A stretch of 64,000 bases of DNA from Bacteroidetes bacterium UBA2364 (GTDB lineage Bacteria > Bacteroidota > Rhodothermia > Rhodothermales > UBA2364), in NCBI GenBank assembly GCA_002344075.1, contig DDTM01000083.1:20113-84112 (forward strand), given 5' to 3'. Shown here piece after piece: positions 54,078-63,814 of the stretch. The notes under the pieces were generated by a model. The model saw only the letters and a list, made by a program, of their open reading frames with translations, searched no databases and was not told the origin of the DNA. Each line of letters starts with the position of its first letter. Within the stretch, counting starts at the first letter, position 1. Position numbers and translations under genes: made by a program.

Positions 54078-54560
54078 ATGTCAACTTCTCAGGTATTATT
54101 ACTCGGTGACCCAAGGCTTTATGAAAAATGCACCCCCGTTGTTGGTCGTGACTGGTTAGACGTGCCAAATATGATTGCTCGATTAGACATGGTTTTAAAT
54201 GCTTTTAAAACCCAATATGGCGCTTTTCGCGGAATTGCAGCGCCTCAGTTGGGCATAATGAAGCGGATGATTTACATGAACATAGACCATCCAGTCGTCA
54301 TTATTAATCCGGAACTATCCAAGCTTAGCGAGGAAATGTTTGAATTGTGGGATGATTGTATGTGCTTTCCAAATTTATTGGTGCGTGTAAAACGACATTA
54401 TAGCTGCACCCTCCGCTTCCAAAATGAGCATCAAGAGATAAAAACTTGGCAGGTAGAAGGAGGATTGTCTGAATTAATCCAGCATGAATATGATCACTTA
54501 GAAGGCATTTTGGCGATTCAACGGGCCATTGCCCCAACAGCCTTTATGTGGCGGCCTTAA
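54078..54560 (+). CDS. divergent peptide deformylase-like protein
   Basis: 160 residues from ATG 54078; the ORF's earlier start would overlap the glycosylase gene. Motif 1 is FRGIAAPQ in place of GxGxAAPQ. Motif 2, usually EGCLS, reads DDCMCFP, keeping the metal Cys but not the flanking residues. Motif 3 is the normal HEYDH with both His and the catalytic Glu. Deformylase removes formyl from new N-terminal Met. The altered motif 2 and position far from fmt suggest a paralogue, possibly with a different peptide substrate; the main def should lie elsewhere. Confidence 0.8.
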   Translation: MSTSQVLLLGDPRLYEKCTPVVGRDWLDVPNMIARLDMVLNAFKTQYGAFRGIAAPQLGIMKRMIYMNIDHPVVIINPELSKLSEEMFELWDDCMCFPNLLVRVKRHYSCTLRFQNEHQEIKTWQVEGGLSELIQHEYDHLEGILAIQRAIAPTAFMWRP

Positions 54561-54575
54561 ATCCGGCTATGGGTT

Positions 54576-56072
54576 TTATTTCCCATTTTTTACCACACGA
54601 AGCTCTATTTCCCCACTTCCAGAGATCCCTATTTCTTGGGCCACTTTAGGGGAAACCAATGCCAGATTGGTACCACTTACAGCACGATCTATCACGCGCG
54701 CAAAAGTATGCATGTTCTTGGATTTGTTGGAAATCAAGACCACTGAGTTCATTGGCAAGTTTTTATGGGAAATGGTGAGTTCATCCCGGTCCAATTTTTC
54801 GCCGGAATTGGTGACCGTCCCATTTGTACGGGTATCTATGGCTGCTTTTCCTTTTTGGATGCTTCCTTTTAGTGCCGAAGCAAACGAAATACCTTGTTCT
54901 TTATTTGGGATGCGTAAAACCTGTCCTTTTTTTAAAATATTACCTGTATTATTGACAACTCGGATAGAATTTGCGGACACATTATATTTGTTGGCAATCT
55001 CTGTAATACCCTCACCCGCCTGAACTACATGCTTGCGTTCGTATTTGCCCGAAGTTGTTGGTAGTTGAATGACTTCGCCGGGTTTTAGACTTTTACCTAC
55101 CCACGTCCCTGGATTTGCCGCCAATAGGTCTGCTACAGCTACGTTGTAGCTCGTGGCAATGCTATAAAAGGTCTCGCCACGGCTTATACTATGTGTTTTA
55201 CCCACTTTTGCTTGTGTTGGCACGGTCGCTGAACGCGCAACCGTAGCCGACGGCACAGGGGCTGTCGGCTTTGAAGTTGCTTTGGAGGTACTCGGAGAAG
55301 CGGAAACCACAGGAGGAACCACTTTTAGTACCTGACCAACCGTAATTTTATCATTCCGAAGACCATTTAAACGCCGAAGCATTGCCGGAGTCAATTTATA
55401 CCGCTGTGCAATAGAAAAAACCGTATCTCCCGCTTTTACGACATAAGATCCCGGAGGCGTGACTTGCTGATCATCCACACCCACAACACCACCTGTGCGG
55501 CGGGGATTGTTTGTGGTGGCCGCTACAGATCGTTGTTGTACACTTTTCCGGGCAACAGTTTCTAAACTTACTCCTTCTATAGTCAGTACTTGCCCCAACT
55601 TCACCGTGTTATCGGGTAAATTGTTCATCGTTTTCAACTTATCAACACTCAAGCCGTACCGCCGTGATATGGAATAAAGCGTTTCACCTGGTTTCACCGT
55701 ATGTGTCACCTTGTTCGTGCCTGTCGTTGTTGGAGCAGCAGGAACTGTGGCTGTACTGCCTATAGAGGGCGAAGCCGATGTAACAGGCGCTGCTGTTGGT
55801 ATTGCAGCACTTCCTGTGGTTGAAGTACTTTTTTTGATATTTAGCACCCCGCCTGCATCCAAACGAAAATTTTTAAGGCTATTAAGTTGCCGCAAATCAC
55901 TTAATGATAGGCCATATTTTTTGGCAATGGAATACAAAGTTTCACCCTTTTGGATAATGTGTTTCGTCCCATCTACCGAGATCTGGGCGTGTACCGCTCC
56001 AAAAGACACACAAAACATCATGGCCCCAAGAGCGATTTGCCGAAAGAACAATTGTTGTTTAATCATCATCAT
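54576..56072 (-). CDS. exported five-LysM protein with RlpA-like C-terminus
   Basis: 498 residues. A signal (about 1-29, VHAQ) is followed by five LysM repeats, each starting with H/Y-x-x-x-x-G-E/D ([90 protein letters not shown]), separated by Ser/Thr/Ala/Pro-rich linkers. LysM binds peptidoglycan GlcNAc. The last 90 residues ([26 protein letters not shown]) fit a double-psi barrel of RlpA type. The start overlaps the TPR stop by 14 bp, so they are likely co-translated. Confidence 0.88.
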   Translation of the reverse strand: MMMIKQQLFFRQIALGAMMFCVSFGAVHAQISVDGTKHIIQKGETLYSIAKKYGLSLSDLRQLNSLKNFRLDAGGVLNIKKSTSTTGSAAIPTAAPVTSASPSIGSTATVPAAPTTTGTNKVTHTVKPGETLYSISRRYGLSVDKLKTMNNLPDNTVKLGQVLTIEGVSLETVARKSVQQRSVAATTNNPRRTGGVVGVDDQQVTPPGSYVVKAGDTVFSIAQRYKLTPAMLRRLNGLRNDKITVGQVLKVVPPVVSASPSTSKATSKPTAPVPSATVARSATVPTQAKVGKTHSISRGETFYSIATSYNVAVADLLAANPGTWVGKSLKPGEVIQLPTTSGKYERKHVVQAGEGITEIANKYNVSANSIRVVNNTGNILKKGQVLRIPNKEQGISFASALKGSIQKGKAAIDTRTNGTVTNSGEKLDRDELTISHKNLPMNSVVLISNKSKNMHTFARVIDRAVSGTNLALVSPKVAQEIGISGSGEIELRVVKNGK

Positions 56073-56394
56073 GGAAGTTAAGCTGTAGAGAAACTATCGC
56101 GTTTTGCAATTCTGCACGTTCATGCATTGCAGATTGACTATCCGCAACTTGCGTGCCTAATTTATAAGTCGCAGTTGCTTTTTCGCGATCGCCTGCTTTT
56201 TCATATAGTTTCCCCAAATGATAGTATGTTCCAACGTAGCCCGGATGTTCTTCCACGAGGGCTTCAAATTGTGTCCTCGCAGCCATTAAATCGCCCATTT
56301 TCAGGTATTCCTGTGCGATTGCGAATTGTGTAAAAGCATCGGTTGGGTCCTCTGCCAAGTACATTTTGAGTCTTTCTAATCTAGAAATTGCCAT
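56059..56394 (-). CDS. tetratricopeptide repeat protein
   Basis: 111 residues with two to three TPR units: [62 protein letters not shown]. No signal peptide, so cytosolic. TPR units bind other proteins; the partner is not known. It overlaps the LysM gene start. Confidence 0.88.
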   Translation of the reverse strand: MAISRLERLKMYLAEDPTDAFTQFAIAQEYLKMGDLMAARTQFEALVEEHPGYVGTYYHLGKLYEKAGDREKATATYKLGTQVADSQSAMHERAELQNAIVSLQLNFHDDD

Positions 56395-56456
56395 TGTTAA
56401 TTTTTGAATAACATCGTTAGTTTACGAATTAAGTTACAACAAAACCCTCTGCTCGC

Positions 56457-56492
56457 CAAAAAAAATGCGGTATCTCATTTCTGAAATACCGC
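56457..56492 (-). terminator. intrinsic terminator after the TPM-domain gene
   Basis: GCGGTAT / ATACCGC (56467-56473, 56486-56492) with an eight- to nine-T run on the minus strand, 25 bp after the stop at 56517. Confidence 0.8.
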
Positions 56493-56516
56493 CGTTCTTA
56501 TATCGAGTCTAAAGGC

Positions 56517-57278
56517 TTACCAGCTATCCCCGGCACCTCCTCCACCAAAGTCTCCCCCACCGAAGCCAAAGTCGGAGCTGCCACTACTACCCCATCCGGA
56601 TGACGAGGAAGAGGAAGAATCCCAGCCGCTTCCGAAAATAATAGGCCCGCCGCCGTATCCGCCACCAAACCCATCTCCACCCCTGTTTCGGCGTGAAGCC
56701 TTGCTCACCACCACAAAAAACAGGATAATAAGTATTAGGATAAATAGGAAGAAAATCAGGCCAGAGAAATCATCGTCGCCCGAAGAAGAAGCATCGGATT
56801 TATAGGCGCCGCTGGCTGCTGATATCAAGGCGTCCACCGCAGTATTCGTTCCTTGAAAATACTGCCCCTGACGAAAAGCGGGCACCATGTATTGTCGAAC
56901 AATTTGTTTGGCGGTGAAGTCGGTGATATTGGCCTCCAGGCCACGCCCTATAGCGATATAGGCCTTCCGATCTCCTTTGGAAATCAGAATGATCACTCCG
57001 TTATCCTTGTTTTTTGTTCCGACGCCCCACTGATGGCCTAATTCGGTCGCATATTGGTTGGCATCCATCCCCTCTAAAGAAGGTATGGTTACGACAACAA
57101 ACTGATTCGAGGTTGAGTCTTCGTAGGCATTTAGTTTCTGTCGCAAGATTTCGCGCTCATTATTGGAAAACAAGTTGGCCGCATCGGTGACGGGGCCAGC
57201 GGACTTAAGGTTGATTTTTTGCCCGTAAACCGGAATACCCAACAACAGGAGACACAACAAACGCAAAGCGTAACGCAT
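56517..57278 (-). CDS. TPM-domain membrane protein (YgcG family)
   Basis: 253 residues. A signal (1-19, VYGQ) is followed by a TPM domain (about 30-150): TDAANLFSNNEREILRQKLNAYEDST, VVVTIPSLEGMDANQYATELGHQWGVG, GVIILISKGDRKAYIAIGRGLE. A membrane helix (DDFSGLIFFLFILILIILFFVVV) is followed by a Gly/Ser-rich tail (GFGGGYGGGP, SSSSSSGWGSSGSS). Such proteins are commonly coded beside LemA, as here, with 65 bp between the genes. Their joint role at the membrane is unclear. Confidence 0.92.
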   Translation of the reverse strand: MRYALRLLCLLLLGIPVYGQKINLKSAGPVTDAANLFSNNEREILRQKLNAYEDSTSNQFVVVTIPSLEGMDANQYATELGHQWGVGTKNKDNGVIILISKGDRKAYIAIGRGLEANITDFTAKQIVRQYMVPAFRQGQYFQGTNTAVDALISAASGAYKSDASSSGDDDFSGLIFFLFILILIILFFVVVSKASRRNRGGDGFGGGYGGGPIIFGSGWDSSSSSSSGWGSSGSSDFGFGGGDFGGGGAGDSW

Positions 57279-57343
57279 GGTCGAAAGAGGCTAAATGGAA
57301 AGGAGGGGCACTAAACTGGCCCCACCTTCTGGAACAAAAGAAA

Positions 57344-57928
57344 TTAGAACTGGACTTTAGGCGCATTTTGGGCGCTGGCATCTGCTTGGAAAGGCTGCTT
57401 GGCCGAGAAGCCCATCATGCCTGCAAACATAACCAACGGAAAACTGCGTACCTTTACGTTGTAGCGTTGAACCACTTCGTTGTAACGATTCCGCTCCGTA
57501 TTGATCCGGTTTTCTGTTCCTTCTAATTGGCTTTGAAGCCCTACAAAAGCCTCTGTCGCCCGTAATTGCGGATAATTTTCTGCAACCATCATTAAGCGCC
57601 CCAAGCCTTGGCTCAACGAAGCTTGTGCTTGTTGGAATTGTTGCATTTTTTGCGGATCATTCAAATCTTCTGCTTTTAACTGGATAGAAGTGGCTTTCGC
57701 TCGTGCTTCCACCACTTGCGTCAGGGTTTGTTGTTCAAAATTGGCTGCACCTTTTACAGTACTGACCAAGTTCGGTACAAGATCTGCACGTCGCTGATAG
57801 GCCGATTGTACGTTGGCCCAAGCAGTTTGGACTTCGGAGTCGGTCGTTACTAAGCCGTTATACTGAGAGCAGCCCCACATACCAAAGAGCGCCACCACGA
57901 CAATTGCAAGAATAGCACCACCTTTCAT
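57344..57928 (-). CDS. lemA: LemA family protein
   Basis: 194 residues. An N-terminal membrane helix with a lipoprotein-like Cys (FGMWGCSQYN) is followed by the LemA helical bundle: VQTAWANVQSAYQRRADLVPNLVSTVKG, and AENYPQLRATEAFVGLQSQLEGTENRI, then RNRYNEVVQRYNVKVRSFPLVMFAGMMGF, both diagnostic. It forms a likely two-gene unit with the TPM gene downstream. Upstream, 57929-58183 (255 bp) holds no gene I can support. Confidence 0.93.
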   Translation of the reverse strand: MKGGAILAIVVVALFGMWGCSQYNGLVTTDSEVQTAWANVQSAYQRRADLVPNLVSTVKGAANFEQQTLTQVVEARAKATSIQLKAEDLNDPQKMQQFQQAQASLSQGLGRLMMVAENYPQLRATEAFVGLQSQLEGTENRINTERNRYNEVVQRYNVKVRSFPLVMFAGMMGFSAKQPFQADASAQNAPKVQF

Positions 57929-58183
57929 AGTTTTATTAGATTTTAAATGGGTGAAGGGATTGCATTACCGGATTGATAGAACCGGTTGCTTTATATGCCG
58001 TAATATACGCTTTAGGCTTGTTAGGTTGCGAATTTTTCGTCTTGGGGATTAAAGAAAAGGTGAATCCGATCAAAAGGCTGGCATTACAGGGCCTTTTTGA
58101 CAGGAGAATTTTTGGGGACGACCTCAAGTACCGTAATTATGGATTACCCAATTCAAACATTAGATGTTTGGTTCAGAGGTTTT

Positions 58184-59740
58184 TTATTGCCATCGTGCCG
58201 AAACCGTATCTAATACCGACCTTGTTTGCTCAAAAAAATGCACGGCCCGTTCGGGTGTACGGCCAATAGAAACTACGCCCAATTTCCCAAACTCGGAGAG
58301 CGCCCCTATTAGATGAAAGACCACCCCTTCTTGGTCAGTACTTTCATAATGCAGATTTTCACACATCGCCAGATCAATCAGGTCGGGAGGGGTTATGCCT
58401 TTATAATGCGGGAATTTCAAGTTGTCCGTGGCAAAATAAAAGCGATTTTGCCCATTAAGGGTCTCATACAATCCGGTATGTGGGTTATACCGCCCATCGG
58501 TCAAAAACTGGAGCATCAGATAAGGGTGGGTTGTCCCTCCTTTTCTGAGATTAATTTCAATCGCGAAATGTTTCCAATGATCGCCTTGTTTTACCGAGAT
58601 AAAGTCCACTGCAAAGCGCCCCATCACGTTTTTAGACTGTAGTACTTTACCAATGGCCAAGCCATTTTGCGCAATTTCGCGGCTGTATTCGGGGTCGGCA
58701 GGGAATTTTGCACCCAGAAAGATTTGTCCGGTTGCAGCATCCAAGACCTGATCGTGTGTAGAAACCACCTCGACTTCGCCAAGCGGATTAATTCGACATT
58801 GTACAGAAGGAGAGTTCTTAACCTCGCCCTCCACAAAGGTTTCTACGATCCCGCCCAATTCGCTGATTTTCGCCATATAAGCCGAATAATCTAAATGCGG
58901 TGCCACCATTTTCAGGTGTTTGGGCATGTAATTCTCCAGCCATTGTTTTAAGGAAGTATCGGAAGGTGCCTGTTCTAAACGTACAATGGCATTGCCTTCT
59001 CCCGAGAAACCTTCGTTCATTTTCACCACCATTTTCCGGGTTTCAGGCAATTGGCGTTTAATTTCAACAATGGCCTCGATCACATCTGCTTCGCTTCTCA
59101 GGTTTTCAAAACCCGGCGGCATGTCCACGCCCGCTTCACGAAAAACCATCCGACTCCCACTTTTCGATCCCCAGAACATCAGTTCCGGATCACATCCATA
59201 TAATGGAACCCCCAGGCGTACCGATAATGTTCGCTCGAAGGGCGTCACATTAAAAGCAGCGATGTGTGCGGCATGGCCATGTGGGATGCATTGTCGGATA
59301 CGCTCCATCAAGAGTGGCCGTTCCAAGATTTTCTCGGTCAAAGACTTGAGAGATGCATCGTAACAACTCAATAAAGTTAGACGTTGACGCGCATGCCATC
59401 CAGTAATTCCGGGTAATAGATGTAGGTAATAATCCACAATGACCGGATCGAGCGGGGTGCTGGTTAGATAGACGATATGCGTTCGGGGCATACGCAACAG
59501 CATGAGCAGAGAAAGCATCCGTTCTTCGTAATGGATTTCACCTGGTATGGTCCCCAGCATATCTTGGTCTAATGTGGTACTGGGCAGGACAATAATGGTT
59601 TTAGGCGCCAATGGATCAGGAAATGCATTTCGGTATTGTGCAATAAACGTATTTTGCAGCCGAATAAACGCAGCAACTTCTTCGACTGAAGTGGGTGCAG
59701 GAAATTGAGGTGGCTCAATATGGGGGGAGAGTGCATACAT
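58184..59740 (-). CDS. ATP-grasp ligase of the PGM1 type
   Basis: 518 residues. Residues 1-170 form a pre-ATP-grasp domain (KTIIVLPSTTLD, HIVYLTSTPLDPVIVDYYL), and from about 200 an ATP-grasp fold: RMVFREAGVDMPPGFEN, KMVVKMNEGFSGEGNAIV with Lys, GRFAVDFISVKQGDHW, and the metal-binding end FAIEINLRKGGTTHP. Distant relatives include PGM1, which links a nonproteinogenic amino acid to a peptide in pheganomycin. No biosynthetic or precursor peptide gene lies next to it, so the substrate is unknown. A terminator of the downstream M16 pair lies upstream of it. Confidence 0.8.
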   Translation of the reverse strand: MYALSPHIEPPQFPAPTSVEEVAAFIRLQNTFIAQYRNAFPDPLAPKTIIVLPSTTLDQDMLGTIPGEIHYEERMLSLLMLLRMPRTHIVYLTSTPLDPVIVDYYLHLLPGITGWHARQRLTLLSCYDASLKSLTEKILERPLLMERIRQCIPHGHAAHIAAFNVTPFERTLSVRLGVPLYGCDPELMFWGSKSGSRMVFREAGVDMPPGFENLRSEADVIEAIVEIKRQLPETRKMVVKMNEGFSGEGNAIVRLEQAPSDTSLKQWLENYMPKHLKMVAPHLDYSAYMAKISELGGIVETFVEGEVKNSPSVQCRINPLGEVEVVSTHDQVLDAATGQIFLGAKFPADPEYSREIAQNGLAIGKVLQSKNVMGRFAVDFISVKQGDHWKHFAIEINLRKGGTTHPYLMLQFLTDGRYNPHTGLYETLNGQNRFYFATDNLKFPHYKGITPPDLIDLAMCENLHYESTDQEGVVFHLIGALSEFGKLGVVSIGRTPERAVHFFEQTRSVLDTVSARWQ

Positions 59741-59854
59741 ATCTGGCCAAATATGAAAGGTGTAAAGAAGGTAGAACTATGCGATCAAAATAGCACCTTG
59801 CAACTTCCTGTTTATTAAGTTGTTGGTGTGTCTTTTTGTAAGGTTTTTACCCAC

Positions 59855-59885
59855 AAAAAAAAGGCCCTCGGTAATCCCGAAAGCC
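59855..59885 (-). terminator. intrinsic terminator of the M16 pair
   Basis: On the minus strand GGC-TT-TCGG, loop GATTA, CCGA-GG-GCC, then eight T residues, 26 bp after the stop at 59911. Confidence 0.82.
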
Positions 59886-59910
59886 TCCAAAGCCACTTGA
59901 CCGATCTATT

Positions 59911-61182
59911 CTATTCAGGCAGGGTTCCTGCAATAGACAGGTGTATATCTTCGGGATTTATGTATTTCCGAATCACCCGATTTACCTCGTCGGCAGTGAG
60001 CGCCTCAATTTTAGGTACATAATCATCCAGCATATCAAGTGCATACCCCTCCTCTGCATTTTGTTGCATCGCCCTTGCTAAACCGTGTGTAGTCGCCATT
60101 TCCACTTGGTACTTTCCGGCAATTGTGGTTTTCTTTTCAGCCAACTCGCTTTCCGTAATGCCTTCCTGTACCCATTTGCGAAGTTGCTCCTCGGTGGCTG
60201 TAATGCCTTTTCCAAGGTTTTCTTGGCTCAATGTAACATAAATTTGGAAATAACCCGCATATTCTTGTGTAACACCGGAAAGACTTGCACCAATACCATA
60301 AGTCAGTCCTTGTTCGTCTCGCACCGTATTCATGAGGCGTGCCGAGAAATTCCCCCCCAGAATGTAAGTCGCCAAATACAAGGCCAGATAGTCGGGATGT
60401 AATGTGGTTACAGGTATTGGAATTCCCATCATTACATCTAAATTCTGACGATCTTTGAGTGCCGTTACTGTTTTTCCGGGATTAATATTGCCCAAGGTCG
60501 CAAAAGTTGAAGTCCGGTTTTCTACCTTCCACCCCAAAAAAACCTGATCAACCATGCTTGCAAATCCATCGGGATCTACATCTCCGGCAGTGCTAATAAT
60601 CAATTGATTGGCCGAGACATGCTTCTGATGATACGCCCGAATTTGCTCCAACTTCATATCCTCTAACAGGGCAATTTCCTGTTCGGCAGATGTGTTGTAA
60701 TTGGGGTGGTTATCAGGATACAACGCATGATTTAATGCCAACTCTGCTCGATAACGGGTATTAGACAAACTGCGCTGCCGAGCAGAAATGGTTTGTAACC
60801 GTAACTTTTCAAATTCTCCGGGGTCGAACTGTGGGGCATTTAGTTGTTCACCGAGTACACCCAACACGGCAGGCAAGTCGGTCTTAAGTGCCCTCCCGAA
60901 AAAACCAATGCGCAAGCCGTCGGAGAATAGTTGAAGTTGCGCACCCCGACTCTCCAATTCATCCGAAATCAAGAATTTATCGCGGTATAAGGTTCCTTTA
61001 TCCAGCATAGCCACCATCAGTTCTTGCAAAAGCATAGGATCGGGGTAATTGCCTTCTGGAAAGGAGTAGAAAGAACCATACCAAGAAACCACCTCTCGGA
61101 CAGACGTCGGGAGGGCAAAAATGGTGGCATTTTCAGTTTTAAGGGTTTTAATTCTATGAACAAACATATTTTTTTGGTTCAA
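59911..61182 (-). CDS. M16 peptidase family, non-catalytic subunit
   Basis: 423 residues. It has the two-domain M16 fold, but the zinc motif HxxEH is missing: the position reads LQELMVAMLDKGT. The C-terminal part keeps the R/Y signature region (GGNFSARLMNTVRDEQGLTYGIGASLSG), which in two-gene M16B enzymes belongs to the non-catalytic partner. It is 17 bp downstream of the catalytic subunit gene and most likely forms a heterodimer with it. No signal peptide is seen. Confidence 0.9.
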   Translation of the reverse strand: MNQKNMFVHRIKTLKTENATIFALPTSVREVVSWYGSFYSFPEGNYPDPMLLQELMVAMLDKGTLYRDKFLISDELESRGAQLQLFSDGLRIGFFGRALKTDLPAVLGVLGEQLNAPQFDPGEFEKLRLQTISARQRSLSNTRYRAELALNHALYPDNHPNYNTSAEQEIALLEDMKLEQIRAYHQKHVSANQLIISTAGDVDPDGFASMVDQVFLGWKVENRTSTFATLGNINPGKTVTALKDRQNLDVMMGIPIPVTTLHPDYLALYLATYILGGNFSARLMNTVRDEQGLTYGIGASLSGVTQEYAGYFQIYVTLSQENLGKGITATEEQLRKWVQEGITESELAEKKTTIAGKYQVEMATTHGLARAMQQNAEEGYALDMLDDYVPKIEALTADEVNRVIRKYINPEDIHLSIAGTLPE

Positions 61183-61199
61183 AATATTTGGAATACGGC

Positions 61200-62477
61200 T
61201 TATTTTGGCAAGTGCCAGCCAATGGTGCGCCTATCTTCGATGAGGTATGTTTGGGCAACACGCTGCACATCCGCCACCGTTACAGCCCCAATTCGGGTAA
61301 CATACTCGGTATAGAACTTCCAGTCCCCAATAGCAATGGCTTCATTCAATTCGGACGCGATGTTATATGAGCCATCTCGATCGAACGCCATAGAGGTCTT
61401 TATTTTTTGGCGGGCGCGGTCCAATTCCTCTTGTGTAATGCCATTTTTCTGCACTTCTTTAATCACCTTCAGGATGGCTTTTTCAATTTTAGCATGACGA
61501 ACACCCATTGCCTGATACCCAAAGAGGTAAAACAATCCTGGGTCACGATGGCGAGAATTGGCCGCATATGCTGCGACGGTCAGCCCTTGATCCGTAAGCG
61601 CACGGTAAAGACGGCTATTTTTGCCCGATCCAAGCACCATGGACAGCATGTCTAACGCATCATTATCGGTGTGTAGTCCTTCCGGATTTTTAAAAGCGAT
61701 CATCACCGATCCCAACTCGGCTTCTTTACGAACGGTTATCCGGCGTTCACCCCGTTGTTGTGGCTCCTTGATGGTTACTTCAGGGCGTGGAATAGTGGAT
61801 TTGGGGAGGCTCCCAAAGTACTGGTGAACCCAAGCCAGTGCCTGCTCGCGGTCTATATCTCCGATAATAGAAAGCGTGGCATTATCTGGCCAATAGAACG
61901 TATCATAGAATGCCCGAAGTTTTTCCGGCGTGGTTTGCTCAATGTCGCTCCGCCAACCAATCGTGCTATGGTGGTATGGGTGTGCCAAGTATGCCATACT
62001 CCAAACCGTTTGATACAGATTTTGTGTCGGCTCATTGTCGCCCCTATCAAATTCGTTCAAGATCACGGTTTTCTCGGAGGTTACATCTTCCGGACTCAGA
62101 CGAGCAAATCGCATCCGATCGGCTTCAATTTCCATCGCCAAGGGTAAATGGGCTTTAGGAAGTAGTTCAAAATAATTCGTCCGGTCCATCCAAGTGGTAG
62201 CATTCACCATCGCTCCCACCCGCTGTAATACATTAAAAACCGATGTTCCAGCTTGTTTATTAAAGCGTTCCGTTCCCTTGAACATCATGTGTTCTAAAAA
62301 ATGGGTAGCACCCGTATTTCCCGGTATTTCATTGCGGCTTCCCACACGATACGTGACCATAAAGGTTACCACAGGCGCCGTGGCATCTGGGTACAGCAAT
62401 ACCTGCAAATCGTTAGACTTGTGTACCCACTGTTCAATGCCACCAGAGGTTTCGATAAAAGAAAAGGCTTCTAACAT
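61200..62477 (-). CDS. M16 zinc peptidase, catalytic subunit
   Basis: 425 residues. The active-site motif HFLEHMMFKGT (H59, E62, H63) is intact, and the later Glu in AMEIEADRM is the third ligand in this family. It begins with LYPDATAPVVTFMVTYRVGSRNE, usual for M16. The second domain has GSGKNSRLYRALTDQGLTVAAYAANS. Peptides are cut inside a clamshell formed with the partner coded downstream. There is no signal sequence, so cytosolic action is likely. Confidence 0.93.
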   Translation of the reverse strand: MLEAFSFIETSGGIEQWVHKSNDLQVLLYPDATAPVVTFMVTYRVGSRNEIPGNTGATHFLEHMMFKGTERFNKQAGTSVFNVLQRVGAMVNATTWMDRTNYFELLPKAHLPLAMEIEADRMRFARLSPEDVTSEKTVILNEFDRGDNEPTQNLYQTVWSMAYLAHPYHHSTIGWRSDIEQTTPEKLRAFYDTFYWPDNATLSIIGDIDREQALAWVHQYFGSLPKSTIPRPEVTIKEPQQRGERRITVRKEAELGSVMIAFKNPEGLHTDNDALDMLSMVLGSGKNSRLYRALTDQGLTVAAYAANSRHRDPGLFYLFGYQAMGVRHAKIEKAILKVIKEVQKNGITQEELDRARQKIKTSMAFDRDGSYNIASELNEAIAIGDWKFYTEYVTRIGAVTVADVQRVAQTYLIEDRRTIGWHLPK

Positions 62478-62599
62478 ATTTTATTGGTTCATTTGCGGCA
62501 AGCCTGTAAGATACAGACTACGGCCATTTGTCTAAGCCTTGAACATACCTTAGATTCTGGTGAATGATTCCACTTACACCCATAAACTTTAGGTGAACC

Positions 62600-63508
62600 A
62601 TGCCGCCAGACATTGATCAGGTTGTCCTAAACTTTTCACCCTCCTCGCTTACCTTGTTAAATGTAATTTTGGTTTTCCTGATGTTTGGTGTTGCGCTGGA
62701 AATTCGGTTGCCTGATTTTCGGAACATCGTTGCGTTTCCTCGCGCCGTCTTTATCGGTTTATTAAACCAATATCTTATTTTTCCCACATTTACCTTTGTT
62801 TTGGTCTGGTTCTGGCAACCGCCACCAAGTATGGCACTCGGATTGTTTCTGGTTGCGGCCTGTCCGGGCGGAAATTTATCCAATTATCTGACCAATTTCA
62901 GCAAAGGCAATACGGCGCTTTCGGTAAGCATGACAACCGTTTCGACAGTGGCCTCTATCATTGCCACTCCTGCTTTATTTGCATTTTGGAGCAGCCTATA
63001 TCCGCCTGCCCGTCACCTATTGCGCGAAATTGTATTAGACCCCATAGGAATGATTGGTTCTATTGTGCTAATCCTCGGTGTGCCATTGGCTGTTGGGATG
63101 TGGATAGGTGTCCGTTTTCCAGTACTTACGGCCAAAATTGTAAAGCCTATCCGGAAAACATCTTTATTGATTTTTGTGCTATTTTTGACAGGTGCTTTGG
63201 CAGCCAATGCCGTTCATTTCGTCAATATTATTGGCTCCATTTTCCTTCTGATTGCCCTCCACAATGGTGCAGCACTTGCGTTTGGGTATTACCTTTCCAA
63301 ATTTGCCCACCTTCCCGAATCCGACCGGCGCGCCATCGCCATCGAAATTGCCATTCATAATACGGGGTTGGGGCTGGTCCTCGTTTTGTCCTTCTTTAAT
63401 GGGCTTGGCGGAATGGCTGTGGTTGCGGGTTGGTGGGGAATCTGGGACTTGATCACCGGATTGGGGCTTGCGGCTTGGTGGCGCACAAAAAGAACACACG
63501 ATTTATGA
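62600..63508 (+). CDS. bile acid:sodium symporter (BASS/ArsB-like SBF) family transporter
   Basis: 302 residues with eight to ten membrane helices. SBF family marks are VFLMFGVALEIRLPDF near the start, ACPGGNLSNYLTNFSKGNTALSVSMTTVSTVASIIATP and IEIAIHNTGLGLVLVLSFFNG; the 'NLSN' and 'E-I-A-I-H-N' segments bind Na+ in known BASS proteins. Substrate may be an organic acid, pantoate or other anion. It diverges from the M16 pair (gap 122 bp) and is not followed by an obvious terminator. Confidence 0.9.
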   Translation: MPPDIDQVVLNFSPSSLTLLNVILVFLMFGVALEIRLPDFRNIVAFPRAVFIGLLNQYLIFPTFTFVLVWFWQPPPSMALGLFLVAACPGGNLSNYLTNFSKGNTALSVSMTTVSTVASIIATPALFAFWSSLYPPARHLLREIVLDPIGMIGSIVLILGVPLAVGMWIGVRFPVLTAKIVKPIRKTSLLIFVLFLTGALAANAVHFVNIIGSIFLLIALHNGAALAFGYYLSKFAHLPESDRRAIAIEIAIHNTGLGLVLVLSFFNGLGGMAVVAGWWGIWDLITGLGLAAWWRTKRTHDL

Positions 63509-63814
63509 ACCAATATAATCCAAACATTCACCACCGCAGCGCTATACGACTAAAAGGCTATGATTATTCGCAGGTCGGATTGTATTTATTTTATAACCAT
63601 TTGCTAAAAAATAGCGGCATGTTTGTTTGGTGAAATAAAAAATGGGGAATTCAAAATCTGATACCTATGAAACCTCCTATATAGGTACGAGTAATCCTTA
63701 TATCGAACCTATATTTAGCATACCCAACCTTATTTCTTGCAAAAAACAGAAATATCCCGTATTTTATGGGACAATTACATGCTCCTTTTGTGTACTTCAT
63801 CCGGCAAATCATCA
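63509..63814. other. AT-rich intergenic region
   Basis: 306 bp after the transporter gene. It has no RNA gene I recognise; a short inverted pair ACCTAT...ATAGGT lies near 63665-63688. A 94-codon plus-strand frame (63642-63926) is Cys- and Pro-rich, lacks features, and overlaps the next gene in another frame, so I leave it out. Confidence 0.4.

Noticed and set aside
57973..58269. Plus-strand 98-codon frame in the gap upstream of lemA
   Set aside because: It runs antisense into the 3' end of the ATP-grasp gene and has no signal, domain or conserved-looking pattern after its first hydrophobic stretch.
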